40,385 nucleotides of DNA from Bacteroidales bacterium (GCA_017626355.1 JAGAIY010000015.1:1-40385), one strand, 5' to 3'; numbered from the stretch's first letter, positions 1 to 8,986 are shown. Translations and numbers: made by a program. The notes: generated by a model not told the origin, from the letters alone.

Positions 1-73
1 AACGGCAGTATTTCTTCTTTCTAACCTCTACTGTAGGAGGGTTGAGATAACGGATTTCATTGTTCTGTGCCAT
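1..73 (-). CDS. rpsR: 30S ribosomal protein S18 (N-terminal part, runs off the left edge)
   Basis: The first 24 residues are visible, beginning MAQNNEIRYLNPP and ending in the basic KKKYCR stretch that is typical of Bacteroidota S18. S18 binds 16S rRNA in the platform of the small subunit as a complex with S6. The start codon lies 17 bp downstream of the S6 stop, so the two are cotranscribed in the usual rpsF-rpsR order. The rest of the gene lies outside the window. Confidence 0.88.
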   Translation of the reverse strand, partial: MAQNNEIRYLNPPTVEVRKKKYCR

Positions 74-90
74 AATTCTTGTCCTCCTTA

Positions 91-432
91 TTATTTGTTA
101 GCCTGTTTGTTAGCCCTTCTCTTCTCAGCGTATGCAACTGCATGCTTGTCCATTGCGAAAGTGAGGAATCGCATGATTCTCTCGTCGCGACGATACTGAG
201 TCTCGAGCTTAGCGATCACCTGAGTGTCAGCCTTGAACTCGATGAGATAATAGAATCCTGTTGTCTTCTTCTGGATTGGGTAAGCGAGCTGCTTGAGACC
301 CCAGTCCTCTTCGTACACGATTTCACCGCCCTTAGCAACGATGTAATCTACGTACTTCTTTACCGCTTCCTTCATCTGAGCCTCAGACAAAACGGGAGTT
401 GCAATGAAAACGGTTTCGTACTGTTTGATCAT
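91..432 (-). CDS. rpsF: 30S ribosomal protein S6
   Basis: This 113-residue protein has the normal length for S6 and begins [17 protein letters not shown], the conserved first beta strand of the family. The central [25 protein letters not shown] segment is the S6 signature (core [10 protein letters not shown]). It forms a heterodimer with S18 on the 30S platform. It is the first gene of an operon with rpsR, preceded by a clear Bacteroidota promoter and a leader that can fold. I am confident in both identity and start, because there is no in-frame upstream ATG with family similarity. Confidence 0.96.
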   Translation of the reverse strand: MIKQYETVFIATPVLSEAQMKEAVKKYVDYIVAKGGEIVYEEDWGLKQLAYPIQKKTTGFYYLIEFKADTQVIAKLETQYRRDERIMRFLTFAMDKHAVAYAEKRRANKQANK

Positions 433-467
433 TTTTGTTTGTAATTAATTGTTAAATAATAAATTGC

Positions 468-501
468 GCCCACCTGAAGGCACAAGACCTCACAAATGGG
501 C
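468..501 (-). promoter_or_regulatory. Structured 5' leader of rpsF (candidate S6:S18 autoregulatory element)
   Basis: On the transcript the leader can fold into an outer 5-bp stem (GCCCA with TGGGC) and an inner stem (TGAGG with CCTTCA, one bulged base). It lies between the promoter and the rpsF start. S6:S18 complexes are known to repress their own operon through an mRNA leader in several phyla. I did not find the CCG signature of the described motif, so this assignment is inference from position and foldability. Confidence 0.35.
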
Positions 502-503
502 TG

Positions 504-535
504 CAAATATAGCTATAATATTTCTAATAAACAAA
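504..535 (-). promoter_or_regulatory. Promoter of rpsF-rpsR
   Basis: Read on the minus strand it is TTTG, then exactly 20 bases, then TATATTTG. This matches the Bacteroidota primary sigma consensus TTTG-N19-21-TAnnTTTG. Transcription would start near 498, leaving a leader of about 65 nt before the rpsF ATG. Confidence 0.8.
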
Positions 536-582
536 TGGTTCCCCTTATTAATCTGCAACTTTATTCACAGCATGACAGCAGG

Positions 583-2199
583 TTACAGTACGATACGGGT
601 TGAATAAGTGTCGGCATGAGCAGCTGCCTTACCATCAACATATACTGTCAATCCCGGCTCACATCCATAATGATCTCCTGTCCTGTCATAGACAACAGAT
701 ATTTCCTTTCCGGCACAATACAGGCGCGACAGCGAGAACCAGTCCCACTCCCCTTCCGGAATAAGCGGTTCAATCACGATGCTGCCGTCAAGCTGCGGCT
801 GCACTCCCACAAGTCCGCTGATTATAAGGTCGCAGAAACTTGAATGATTATAATCCTTTCCTCTTTCGACGTATTGGTAATCACTCCTGCGCAGCAACAT
901 TTTCCTTGCTATCCACTCTCCTGTAAAAGGATCCAGATTCTCATCTATCCAGCATACAGTCTGTCCGAGCTCATTTACAAGCCTATGGCTGTAGCTATAG
1001 GTCTGAAGAGTTTCGAAATATGCCGCTTTGGTTATATAGGCACTTTCTCCATCCCTGTGCAGAGTCCTTGCAAGGGCTGTAAGGGTCTGAGCGGTAGCAA
1101 AAGGCCAGCTCGGACCATTCCACTGACATTCATGACCGGAATATACAACCTTGAACCCCTCGGCACGCTGCTCCGCCGTAGTAGGGCCATACTGAGCCTT
1201 GAAACCCTGCGGATCTGTAAGCTGGAGCCATGCATCATTACGCTCCGGCTCAGGAATGCCGAACATCCACGGAACATAACCATGAAGTTCCCTTGCGGGA
1301 GAGAATGACATATTTCCGAAACGAGGTATAACCTTGTAGAATCGTGCGGATTCATCCCAAAGTCTGTCATTCACAATGGATGCAATCTTCTCTGACTCAC
1401 TCATATAATATTCCTGATCGTCGGTATATCCAAGCAAAGAAGCTATCTTGGCCAGAGCGATGGCATCCGCATACATATAGCTGTTTATTGTAGCCCTGTA
1501 TCCGGAATCATCGTTTGACAGTCCTCCCGAGATCGAGACCTCCATTCCATCTGCACCATCATACTGCCAGAACATACCGGCATCCTCATCCCATCTGCGG
1601 TCATACCATCTGGAATACATTATTTTCAGATCTTCATACGTTTCCCTCAGAAGCTGCAGATTCTGATGCACCTTATAGAATTCCAGATATGAATATGCAG
1701 AAGGAAAACTGTAGGTCTTTGCGTCATTCTTATATCTGCACCAGTGGTGAGCATAGTCACTGAGATATGTAGCATCCTTAAGCCATCTTCCCTCGACAAA
1801 GTGATGCATGGCAGGACAGCATATGGCATTATGAGTACCAGCCCATGATACTTCCGGAAGGAACTCAGTAATGACATAACCGTCTACAGTCTGCTTTATA
1901 TGCTTACGGAAAGTCCACCAGCGGAAATACCAGGTCTTCTCCATTTCCTTGTCAGGGCATTCGAAGACCGGTATATTCTCCCGCATGAAATCAGCTGCCG
2001 CTACATTTGAGAAAGCCTGGACATACATCTGTTTGTCAGCCGCATTGAATTCCTCAACATAGCTGACTATCAGGCTGTCTTCTGCACTGAGTACCTCCGG
2101 AGCATCCCCAGTAGGTGGGTCACCCTTCTCAAGACAAGCTGAAATAAGGAAGACTCCTGCCAGAAACACTATGGTGGAAACTATGATATATCTTTTCAT
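583..2199 (-). CDS. Lipoprotein (alpha/alpha)6 glycoside hydrolase, MGH1/GH63-like
   Basis: This is a 538-residue exported protein with a lipobox ending LISAC, giving a lipidated Cys22. The body is rich in Trp and aromatic motifs typical of six-hairpin glycosidases. It includes a WNGPSWPFATAQ block near residue 360 that resembles the WRGPxW motif of GH63 and mannosylglycerate-hydrolase-like (MGH1-like) enzymes, with Asn in place of Arg. The start overlaps the stop of the upstream paralogue by 4 bp (ATGA), so the two are translationally coupled. The two proteins are similar along almost their whole length, roughly two thirds identical by eye. The gene is the last of the PUL operon. Substrate is unknown. 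From its neighbours it probably trims oligosaccharides released from an arabinose-containing glycan. Family placement is by motif only. Confidence 0.72.
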   Translation of the reverse strand: MKRYIIVSTIVFLAGVFLISACLEKGDPPTGDAPEVLSAEDSLIVSYVEEFNAADKQMYVQAFSNVAAADFMRENIPVFECPDKEMEKTWYFRWWTFRKHIKQTVDGYVITEFLPEVSWAGTHNAICCPAMHHFVEGRWLKDATYLSDYAHHWCRYKNDAKTYSFPSAYSYLEFYKVHQNLQLLRETYEDLKIMYSRWYDRRWDEDAGMFWQYDGADGMEVSISGGLSNDDSGYRATINSYMYADAIALAKIASLLGYTDDQEYYMSESEKIASIVNDRLWDESARFYKVIPRFGNMSFSPARELHGYVPWMFGIPEPERNDAWLQLTDPQGFKAQYGPTTAEQRAEGFKVVYSGHECQWNGPSWPFATAQTLTALARTLHRDGESAYITKAAYFETLQTYSYSHRLVNELGQTVCWIDENLDPFTGEWIARKMLLRRSDYQYVERGKDYNHSSFCDLIISGLVGVQPQLDGSIVIEPLIPEGEWDWFSLSRLYCAGKEISVVYDRTGDHYGCEPGLTVYVDGKAAAHADTYSTRIVL

Positions 2200-3779
2200 A
2201 TGACTATTCTTGTAGAATAATCATTGACATGTGCAACCTTCTTTCCATCAAGATAAACTGTAAGACCTGGCTTTACACCATACTTCTCTCCAGTCTTGTC
2301 ATAGACAACAGAAACCTCCTTGCCTGCGCATGGAATGCGGCTGAGAGAGAACCAGTCCCACTCCCCTTCCGGAAGCAGAGGCTCGATCACTATGCTGCCG
2401 TCAAGCTGAGGCTGAACACCGATAAGTCCCGATATCACGATGTCGCAGAAAGACGAATGGTTATAGTCCTTTCCCCTCTCCTTGTACTGATGTCCGCTCT
2501 CGATGAGCATCTTTCTTGCTATCCACTCACCGGTGAACGGATCCTGGTTTTCATCGATCCAGCACACTGTCTGACCATCCTCGTTCACCCTTCTGTGACA
2601 GTTGCTGTAGGTCTGAAGGGTTTCAAAGAACATATCCTTGGTCACAGCCGCACCCTCGCCGTCTCTATGAAGAGTCCTTGCAAGTGCCGTAAGGGTCTGA
2701 GCCGTTGCAAACGGCCAGCTCGGACCGTTCCACTGGCATGCATGTCCCTCATATATAACCTTGAAGCCCTCGGCACGCTGCTCGGCAGTAGTCGGTCCGT
2801 AAGGAGCCTTGAAGCCCTGGGGATCTGTCAGCTGGAGCCATGCGTCATTACGGTCTGCATCAGGAATTCCGAACATCCAAGGCACATATCCATGCTGTTC
2901 TCTTGCATGAGAGAAAGACATGTCGAGATGGCGCGGAATCACCTTGTAGAAACGAGCGGATTCATCCCAGAGGCGATCGTTCACAATAGACTTCATCTTT
3001 GCGGCTTCCTCCTGGAAATACTTCACGTCCTCATCCTTGCCGAGCATCTGGGCGATAGTCGCCAGAGCCACAGCATCGGCATACATATAACTGTTAAGGG
3101 TAACTCGGTATCCTGTAGCATCCTTGTTGAGACCGCCCGAGACAGAGACCTCCATTCCGTCATATCCGTCCAGTTGCCAGAACATCTTCACCTCATCGTC
3201 CCAACGCTTAGGATACCACATATGATATATGGTCTTAAGGTCCTCGTATGACTCGGCTATGAGTTCCATGCAAGGATGGGCCTTATGGAATTCAAGGAAA
3301 GAATATGCTATAGGATAGCTGTACTTGCTTGCATCCTCCTTCTCACGGCACCAGTGACGGGCGTAGTCAAGAAGATACTTAGGGTCTCTGAGCCATCTTC
3401 CTTCCGAGAACTGGTGCATTGCAGGGCAGTTGATGGCATTGTACTTGCCGGCCCAGCCTACTTCCGGAAGGAACTCGGTGATTATGTAACCCTCTGGAGT
3501 GGCCTTCACATGCTTGCGGTAAGTCCACCAGCGGAAATAATATGTCTTCTCAAGTTCCTTGTCCGGACACTCGAAGTAAGGTACATTGTCAGTAAGGAAC
3601 TGTGCCGCCTCGGAATTGTCATATTCCTGGATGTAAAGTTCCTCATCTGTCGCATTGAATGAAGCGACATATTCGGTTATCAGATTACATCCAGCAGCAT
3701 CCATAGCCTTATGGACAGTCTTGTCACTGCAGCTTGTAATTGCAGCTGCCAACATCAGTAATGATATAATTCTCTTCAT
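2196..3779 (-). CDS. Lipoprotein (alpha/alpha)6 glycoside hydrolase, MGH1/GH63-like (tandem paralogue)
   Basis: The chosen start gives a clean lipoprotein signal peptide (MKRIISLLMLAAAITSC, lipidated Cys17). An in-frame ATG six codons upstream (at 3797) is less likely. The protein is about 527 residues and shares nearly every motif with its downstream neighbour: FRWWTYRKH, EFLPEV.WAG, SYMYADA, IVNDRLWDESARFYKVIPR, WNGPSWPFATAQTLTALARTLHRDG, and a C-terminal beta region ending YSTRIV. The gene arose by tandem duplication. It is cotranscribed with the acyltransferase and arabinofuranosidases upstream. The fold suggests an exo-acting inverting glycosidase, but the substrate cannot be read from the sequence. 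Confidence 0.72.
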   Translation of the reverse strand: MKRIISLLMLAAAITSCSDKTVHKAMDAAGCNLITEYVASFNATDEELYIQEYDNSEAAQFLTDNVPYFECPDKELEKTYYFRWWTYRKHVKATPEGYIITEFLPEVGWAGKYNAINCPAMHQFSEGRWLRDPKYLLDYARHWCREKEDASKYSYPIAYSFLEFHKAHPCMELIAESYEDLKTIYHMWYPKRWDDEVKMFWQLDGYDGMEVSVSGGLNKDATGYRVTLNSYMYADAVALATIAQMLGKDEDVKYFQEEAAKMKSIVNDRLWDESARFYKVIPRHLDMSFSHAREQHGYVPWMFGIPDADRNDAWLQLTDPQGFKAPYGPTTAEQRAEGFKVIYEGHACQWNGPSWPFATAQTLTALARTLHRDGEGAAVTKDMFFETLQTYSNCHRRVNEDGQTVCWIDENQDPFTGEWIARKMLIESGHQYKERGKDYNHSSFCDIVISGLIGVQPQLDGSIVIEPLLPEGEWDWFSLSRIPCAGKEVSVVYDKTGEKYGVKPGLTVYLDGKKVAHVNDYSTRIVI

Positions 3780-3813
3780 CAGTATTGGTTTTAACATTGT
3801 CTTTTTACTACTG

Positions 3814-4983
3814 CTATTTCAGCCAATGCTTCTTGAGCCAAGTTCTTACAGGCTCGTCAAATGTCTTGAGGGCTCCATATGCCAGAGCTATCGATATCAC
3901 ATAGACTGATATGAACACACCTATATGCATCCACATCGGAGCATCGGGATAATTCCTGATCCATCTGAACTGCATCATAGCCACAGGATAATGGACGATG
4001 TAAAGAGGATAGGAAATGTCCCCAAGGAATCGGCAGAGCTTCGCGGTCCACTCCCTGGTCATGTTCCCGCCTGCGCCTGCCAGCACTATCAGAGGAAACA
4101 GGAACCACACTGCGAGACACTGGTAAAGTCCGTCAGCCACTCCCACCTTTCCTCCTATGCACGGCATGCAGAGAATGACAACGATGGCCAAAGAACACCA
4201 GAAGAAGCTGTTCTTTATACGGATAGGACTTCCGCTGATATTCTCAGGCGTGATGCGTCCCGACAGAAGCCTTGCTATAAGAAGGCCGCATACATAAGGA
4301 TAGATGAGCCTTACGAAACCTGTATACATATGCTGTCCGTTGAGTATCCAGCCTCCTGTCAGATTGAACTGCTGCTTGTGGAAGAGTCCGAAGACATCCC
4401 AGCCGAGAGCTACATCCATGGTGAAGAAGGCGCTCACGACACAGACCGCGGCAAGACCCACGGTAGGCAAGCGTCTGAACAGGAATGCATAGAGGACATT
4501 GCCCCAATACTCGAACATCAGCGACCAGCTCGGGCCGTTGAAGCTTGTTATCTCTCCCCAGCCTCGTATATCGATACCTCTTCCCGTAGGGATCATGAGA
4601 AGGTCAGTCAATATGCAGGCGAAGAACAGGATCCAGCCCGTGTTCTCCAGCGCCGCCTTGGAATAGTAGCCCTGGAAGAAATAGAACGCCGCTCCTATCA
4701 GAACCGAAAAGACAACCATCGGGTGAAGCCTGGTAAGACGTCTCTTGAAAAACTCCCACGTACTCATCCTGCCCCAACGGTCATCATATGCATAACCTGT
4801 CACAAAACCGCTGAGCACGAAGAAGAAATCTACAGCGAGATAACCATGATTGATGATCTGCGAGGCATAGTCAGGCCCTCTGTAGGTCTCCATCATATGG
4901 AAACCCACTACAATCAAGGCAGCCACGCCACGCAATCCGTCAAGGATCTCGTAACGTGGCTTTGTAACAAATGTGGAAGCCAT
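3814..4983 (-). CDS. Membrane O-acyltransferase (acyltransferase 3 family, OafA/NeuE-like)
   Basis: This is a 389-residue polytopic membrane protein. The N-terminus carries the acyltransferase-3 signature: LDGLRGVAALIVVGFHM, with the conserved Arg and His of the first helix region, followed by FFFVLSGFV. About ten hydrophobic segments follow, as usual for PF01757 proteins. Family members transfer acetyl or other acyl groups to sugars of polysaccharides, lipopolysaccharide or glycolipids in the cytoplasmic membrane. It sits inside the PUL operon, starting 3 bp after the stop of the GH127-like gene. That is an unusual neighbour for degradative enzymes. The acceptor is unknown. Family call is firm, role is inference. 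Confidence 0.85.
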   Translation of the reverse strand: MASTFVTKPRYEILDGLRGVAALIVVGFHMMETYRGPDYASQIINHGYLAVDFFFVLSGFVTGYAYDDRWGRMSTWEFFKRRLTRLHPMVVFSVLIGAAFYFFQGYYSKAALENTGWILFFACILTDLLMIPTGRGIDIRGWGEITSFNGPSWSLMFEYWGNVLYAFLFRRLPTVGLAAVCVVSAFFTMDVALGWDVFGLFHKQQFNLTGGWILNGQHMYTGFVRLIYPYVCGLLIARLLSGRITPENISGSPIRIKNSFFWCSLAIVVILCMPCIGGKVGVADGLYQCLAVWFLFPLIVLAGAGGNMTREWTAKLCRFLGDISYPLYIVHYPVAMMQFRWIRNYPDAPMWMHIGVFISVYVISIALAYGALKTFDEPVRTWLKKHWLK

Positions 4984-4986
4984 AGG

Positions 4987-7005
4987 CTATCTTACAGGGA
5001 ATTCTGCAATTCTGAGAGTAGTACAGCCATATGGGATCAGTTCGATCACAGCCTCTTCGCCGACATCCTTGCCCTGCTGAGTGAAGAACGGTATCTGGCA
5101 GGCAGAGCCGCGTGCGGCAGTCCAGTTGAGAAGTTCCTTTGCAGTGCAGCGTATGACGAGCGGAGCATTCTCAAGATTCCATGGATACTTGGTCCTGTCT
5201 GTGTCCACACGCACAAGTTCAAACGCTGAAGGGAAGTTCTCAGGCTTGAGGGAAGCACGGGTAAGACACCAGTTCCACTTGGTAGGAGAAGTGACTTCAT
5301 AATAATACTCTCCGTATCTTGTGTGAAGTTCTGGTTCCATTTCCTTACGCTCCCATTTCTCTTCCATCCTGAGGGCATATACAAGCGGTCCGCGCTCGAT
5401 CACCGCAGCATTGTCATACCATCTGCTGCATTCGATCTGCATAGGAAGCTCGATTGTCACTACATCACCCTTTGCCCAGTTCCTTCTGAGAGTAACCATG
5501 CAGCCCGGTGTCATAGTCTGGTCAACAGCCTCGCCGTTCACCTTCACGACAGGAGCCTCGCACCACTCAGGGATACGGAACTTGATAGGGAAATATGCGC
5601 CCTTCACCTTCTTGTCAGGGAAGTTGACCGTAAGCTTGATATTCTCGTCGAACGGATAGAAAGTCTCTTCCTTGACCTCAACCTTGACACCGTCAGCGAC
5701 TGTCGCTGTCACAGAAGAAGGTGCGAACACCATTGCTGCAAGACCCTTGTCATCAGTAGCATACCAGAGGTTCTGAGTGAACTTAGGCCAGCCCTGATGC
5801 ATGTTTGTGGTGCAGCACGGATATCCTGTAAGAAGGCCGAACACCTGGTCTGTGTCGTCATGAGGAGTAGAGAATGATCTGTATGAGTTGCGTGTACACT
5901 CGATCTGGTTTGTCTGCTGGAAATACTGACGAGCCATGTAGTCGTCGGTAGCCTGAGTCGGAAGAGCATTGTAAGCTACTCTCTCAAGGTAGTCAGCCCA
6001 CTGGGTATCGCCTGTTATACGCATCATATTCTCAAGAGAGAACATCATCTCAACAGCTGTACAGAGCTCAGATCCGCGGTTAGGGTCACCATAGTTGAGA
6101 AGTTCATCTCCTGCCCAGAGACCGGTAGGGAGTCCGATATGCTTCCTGATTACCTTGCCGCCATTCTCCATAGCCTGAAGCTGCCTTACCTCCTTGCTCT
6201 GCTGGTACCAGATGACAGGCTCCTTGTAGCCCTGACCAAGGTTCACGCAGTGAAGCCGGTTAGGTGTACGGAGGATCTCGCCGTCATAGAAGTACTCTGT
6301 CCAAGGGGTGCTCTGCTCATGAATAAGCTTTCCGAGGTCGAGAAGATACTCCTCGCCTGTAAGATTGTAGAACCAATGGACGATCTCAAGATTGTCACCG
6401 CCTCTCTGTGCTCCCCAGAATGTCCAGTTATCAAGCGGATACTCCGGAAGCATCTTGAGCTGATAACGGAAATACTTGTCGAGGAAAGGAATCACACGTG
6501 GATCCTGAGTAGCCATGTAATGCTGCTTGATGATCTTGAGCGCAACCATCTTCGGCCACCAGTCATGAGAGTTGTCACGCTGGAGTCCCGGCTCCGGTCC
6601 GCGGTCTGTATCAGGGCCGAAATATCCATCCTCCTTCTGAGAGCCAAGAATAGCCTCCACCCAAACATTGGCCTTGTCGATAAGAGCCTGGTCATTGAGT
6701 ATGTATGCAAGCGGAAGAAGGCCGTCAATCCAATACGGTCCCCTCTCCCATGCGTCGCCGTCACCACCGAGCCACGCATTCCTCTTTCCTACCACATTAG
6801 GATAGTACTCATCGAGATGGCCGGTAAGACCAGTACGCTGAGCCTCGAGCTGAAGCTGAAGCCAACCCTCAGCCTTGATGTCTCCAAGCGGAAGCTCCAT
6901 GTATCTGCTTTCAAGCAAAGGAGCCCTGTTCGCGATATAGTCCTGAGCGGCAGCAGAGGTTATAAGTAAAGCAAATGAACTGATTATTAGTAATATACGC
7001 TTCAT
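4987..7005 (-). CDS. GH127-clan beta-L-arabinofuranosidase-like enzyme (DUF1680)
   Basis: The protein is about 672 residues with a cleavable signal peptide (MKRILLIISSFALLITSAAAQ). A second ATG two codons upstream at 7011 is possible. Residues 30-400 match the DUF1680/GH127 (alpha/alpha)6 barrel. Counting from the chosen start, Glu313 and Cys315 (sequence ELCTAVEM) and the pair Cys397-Cys398 (YPCCTTN) correspond to the zinc-binding Glu, Cys and Cys-Cys of GH127, where one Cys is the nucleophile. The C-terminal part is beta-rich. GH127-clan enzymes release L-arabinofuranose or related sugars by a retaining mechanism. It diverges clearly from the adjacent GH127 protein, so it may act on a different linkage, and assignment to GH127 versus a sister family such as GH146 is open. 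It is probably periplasmic. Confidence 0.85.
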   Translation of the reverse strand: MKRILLIISSFALLITSAAAQDYIANRAPLLESRYMELPLGDIKAEGWLQLQLEAQRTGLTGHLDEYYPNVVGKRNAWLGGDGDAWERGPYWIDGLLPLAYILNDQALIDKANVWVEAILGSQKEDGYFGPDTDRGPEPGLQRDNSHDWWPKMVALKIIKQHYMATQDPRVIPFLDKYFRYQLKMLPEYPLDNWTFWGAQRGGDNLEIVHWFYNLTGEEYLLDLGKLIHEQSTPWTEYFYDGEILRTPNRLHCVNLGQGYKEPVIWYQQSKEVRQLQAMENGGKVIRKHIGLPTGLWAGDELLNYGDPNRGSELCTAVEMMFSLENMMRITGDTQWADYLERVAYNALPTQATDDYMARQYFQQTNQIECTRNSYRSFSTPHDDTDQVFGLLTGYPCCTTNMHQGWPKFTQNLWYATDDKGLAAMVFAPSSVTATVADGVKVEVKEETFYPFDENIKLTVNFPDKKVKGAYFPIKFRIPEWCEAPVVKVNGEAVDQTMTPGCMVTLRRNWAKGDVVTIELPMQIECSRWYDNAAVIERGPLVYALRMEEKWERKEMEPELHTRYGEYYYEVTSPTKWNWCLTRASLKPENFPSAFELVRVDTDRTKYPWNLENAPLVIRCTAKELLNWTAARGSACQIPFFTQQGKDVGEEAVIELIPYGCTTLRIAEFPVR

Positions 7006-7028
7006 ATACATTAGTTTGTGTTAATTGG

Positions 7029-8903
7029 TTAGTCAAGAGGTACCCATACCTTCATTCCACCAGCTTCCCTGTTATCCCAGGTATAGTAAGGAATGTAGTT
7101 GAGGGTATTGTCGGCTGTCCTGGCTGTGATGGTCACGACACCTCTGAGGAAATCAGGTCTGAACTCGGTAGTGAACTGAGCATCCTCGGATATTCTGAGC
7201 GAATCGAAATCCACCTTGTTGTCCGCCTCCTCGATACAATATACGAGAGGACCGCGCTGGACAGCACGCTTTCCTTCGTTCTCCTTCACGCGAGGGTCAG
7301 CTGCAACGACTTCGACAGGCATATCAAGATTGAGTTCCACAGTATCATCATTCTTCCACTTACGCTCAATCACAGCATATCCCTTCTCTACAGGAGCCTC
7401 TACAGGCTGTCCGTTCACAGCAAGAGTATAGCTGCTGCACCAGTCAGGAATCCTGAGACGGATCTGAGTCTTGACAGGAGATTTTGTTCCGACGGTAAGA
7501 GCGATAGCGCCATCCCAAGGATAGTCTGTCTTCTGGGTAAGGGTAACATCCTTTCCTGCGACCTTCACTTCAGCAGTGTTGCCCATATAAAGATTCACCC
7601 AGACCGCATTGTCAGACACTCCGTAGATATAGTTTCCGATAGAAGGGAGGAAACGGCAGATCTGGCTCGGGCAGCATGCACAGCCGTACCAAGGCTTTCT
7701 GTGATGATTGCCTACAGACTCGAGAGGATTCACATAGAAGAATGTATCACCCTCAAGAGAAATACCGGCAAGAGCGCCGTTATACATCGAGCGTTCCATC
7801 ACATCCGCATACTTGCTGTCTCCGGTGAACTGATTCATGCGCCAGTTCCAGAGCACCATTCCTACAGAAGCACAGGTCTCACAGTATGCAGTAAGGTTAG
7901 GAAGGCTGTAATCTTCAGTAAAGCCCTCATTATGAGCAGACTGACCGATACCTCCGGTTATATACATGTTTCTGAGGACCACATCGTCCCAAAGACGGTT
8001 GAGGGCATCGATATAGCCCTGGTCACCAGTATAGGCTGCAACATCAGCCATACCGCAGTAAAGATACATCGCACGTACGGCATGACCGGCAATCTCACAC
8101 ATGTCACGCACCGGAGCATCATCCTGATAATAGACAGGATTCCATTTTCTGGCTGCCTCGCCCTGGCTTACACTGTGCGAACCATATCCATGTCCTCTCT
8201 GGTCGAGAAGCCACTCCGAGAATTCGAGATACTTCTTATCCCCCGTAGCCTGATAAAGCTTCACGAGAGCAAGTTCTATTTCCTCGTGACCTGGGACCCA
8301 GTTGCGTTTGCCAGGGCCGAAGATGGTCATCATATGGTCAGCCATCCTGATACATACGTCCAGAAGCTTGCGTTTTCCGGTAACATTGTAATATGCGACA
8401 CCTGCCTCGATCATATGACCGGCACAATACATCTCATGCTTGTCCATATTGTCCCAGCGCTTGTCAAGACCTGTAAGGGTATAGAAGGTGTTGATATAGC
8501 CATCCTCCTCCTGAGCGGCTGCGAATTTGTCGATCCACTCGTCGCACTTCGCCTCGAGCACAGGATCAGGAATATTCTGAAGCGAATATGCCATGCCCTC
8601 GAGAGCCTTGTATACATCCGAATCGTCAAAGAAGATTCCCGAATGCTCGCCCTGCTTGAGAGCGGCATTCTCAAAGTTCCTGATGCGTCCTGTCTGGTTC
8701 TCTATCTGATCGATGCATACACCCATGGTCACATCCTTGTGGCTTTGCAGTCTCGGAGTCCAGAAACCATCTTCGATAAGGACATCAGAAAAATTGACAG
8801 GAGTTATCATCTTGACCTCATCTGTCCCGGCCCCGGCAGAACATCCGGAGAATGCAGCCATGATGACAGCAGCCATGGCCATGAAAGAAAATTTCTTATC
8901 CAT
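7029..8903 (-). CDS. Lipoprotein beta-L-arabinofuranosidase, GH127
   Basis: The start at 8903 gives a lipoprotein signal (AAFSGC, Cys21). An in-frame ATG 27 codons upstream would put non-signal residues first and is rejected. The mature part follows the canonical GH127 pattern. Glu342 and Cys344 lie in CETCASVGM, Cys410-Cys411 in GCACCPSQ, and Glu326 lies 16 residues before Glu342. The same spacing separates the proposed acid/base and zinc-binding Glu residues of the characterised Bifidobacterium enzyme HypBA1. The reaction is release of terminal beta-L-arabinofuranose. It follows susD after an 83-bp gap that holds a long hairpin. Family and activity class are well supported; the natural glycan is not known. 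Confidence 0.92.
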   Translation of the reverse strand: MDKKFSFMAMAAVIMAAFSGCSAGAGTDEVKMITPVNFSDVLIEDGFWTPRLQSHKDVTMGVCIDQIENQTGRIRNFENAALKQGEHSGIFFDDSDVYKALEGMAYSLQNIPDPVLEAKCDEWIDKFAAAQEEDGYINTFYTLTGLDKRWDNMDKHEMYCAGHMIEAGVAYYNVTGKRKLLDVCIRMADHMMTIFGPGKRNWVPGHEEIELALVKLYQATGDKKYLEFSEWLLDQRGHGYGSHSVSQGEAARKWNPVYYQDDAPVRDMCEIAGHAVRAMYLYCGMADVAAYTGDQGYIDALNRLWDDVVLRNMYITGGIGQSAHNEGFTEDYSLPNLTAYCETCASVGMVLWNWRMNQFTGDSKYADVMERSMYNGALAGISLEGDTFFYVNPLESVGNHHRKPWYGCACCPSQICRFLPSIGNYIYGVSDNAVWVNLYMGNTAEVKVAGKDVTLTQKTDYPWDGAIALTVGTKSPVKTQIRLRIPDWCSSYTLAVNGQPVEAPVEKGYAVIERKWKNDDTVELNLDMPVEVVAADPRVKENEGKRAVQRGPLVYCIEEADNKVDFDSLRISEDAQFTTEFRPDFLRGVVTITARTADNTLNYIPYYTWDNREAGGMKVWVPLD

Positions 8904-8925
8904 CTCTAAACTTGACTTTAGCAAA

Positions 8926-8965
8926 TTATGCCTATGACACCGGCATGCCGTTGCCATAGGCATAA
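8926..8965 (-). other. Long intercistronic hairpin between susD and the GH127 gene
   Basis: An 11-bp perfect inverted repeat (TTATGCCTATG at 8926-8936, its complement at 8955-8965) encloses a self-complementary CGGCATGCCG core. Together they form one long imperfect stem in the transcript. Only three U residues follow on the minus strand, so it is a weak terminator at best. It may protect the susCD part of the message or reduce expression of the downstream enzymes. Confidence 0.6.
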
Positions 8966-8986
8966 GATTTTCAGAAAACTTCAATC

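Noticed and set aside
2229-3251. 340-codon plus-strand open frame opposite the MGH1-like gene
   Set aside because: Antisense shadow. The matching frame is seen opposite the paralogue, because the sense sequences are similar.
3925-5229. 434-codon plus-strand open frame opposite the acyltransferase and GH127-like genes
   Set aside because: Antisense to well-supported genes with no recognisable domain. It arises from their codon bias.
7701-8909. 402-codon plus-strand open frame opposite the GH127 lipoprotein
   Set aside because: Fully antisense to a gene with intact catalytic motifs and no family similarity of its own.
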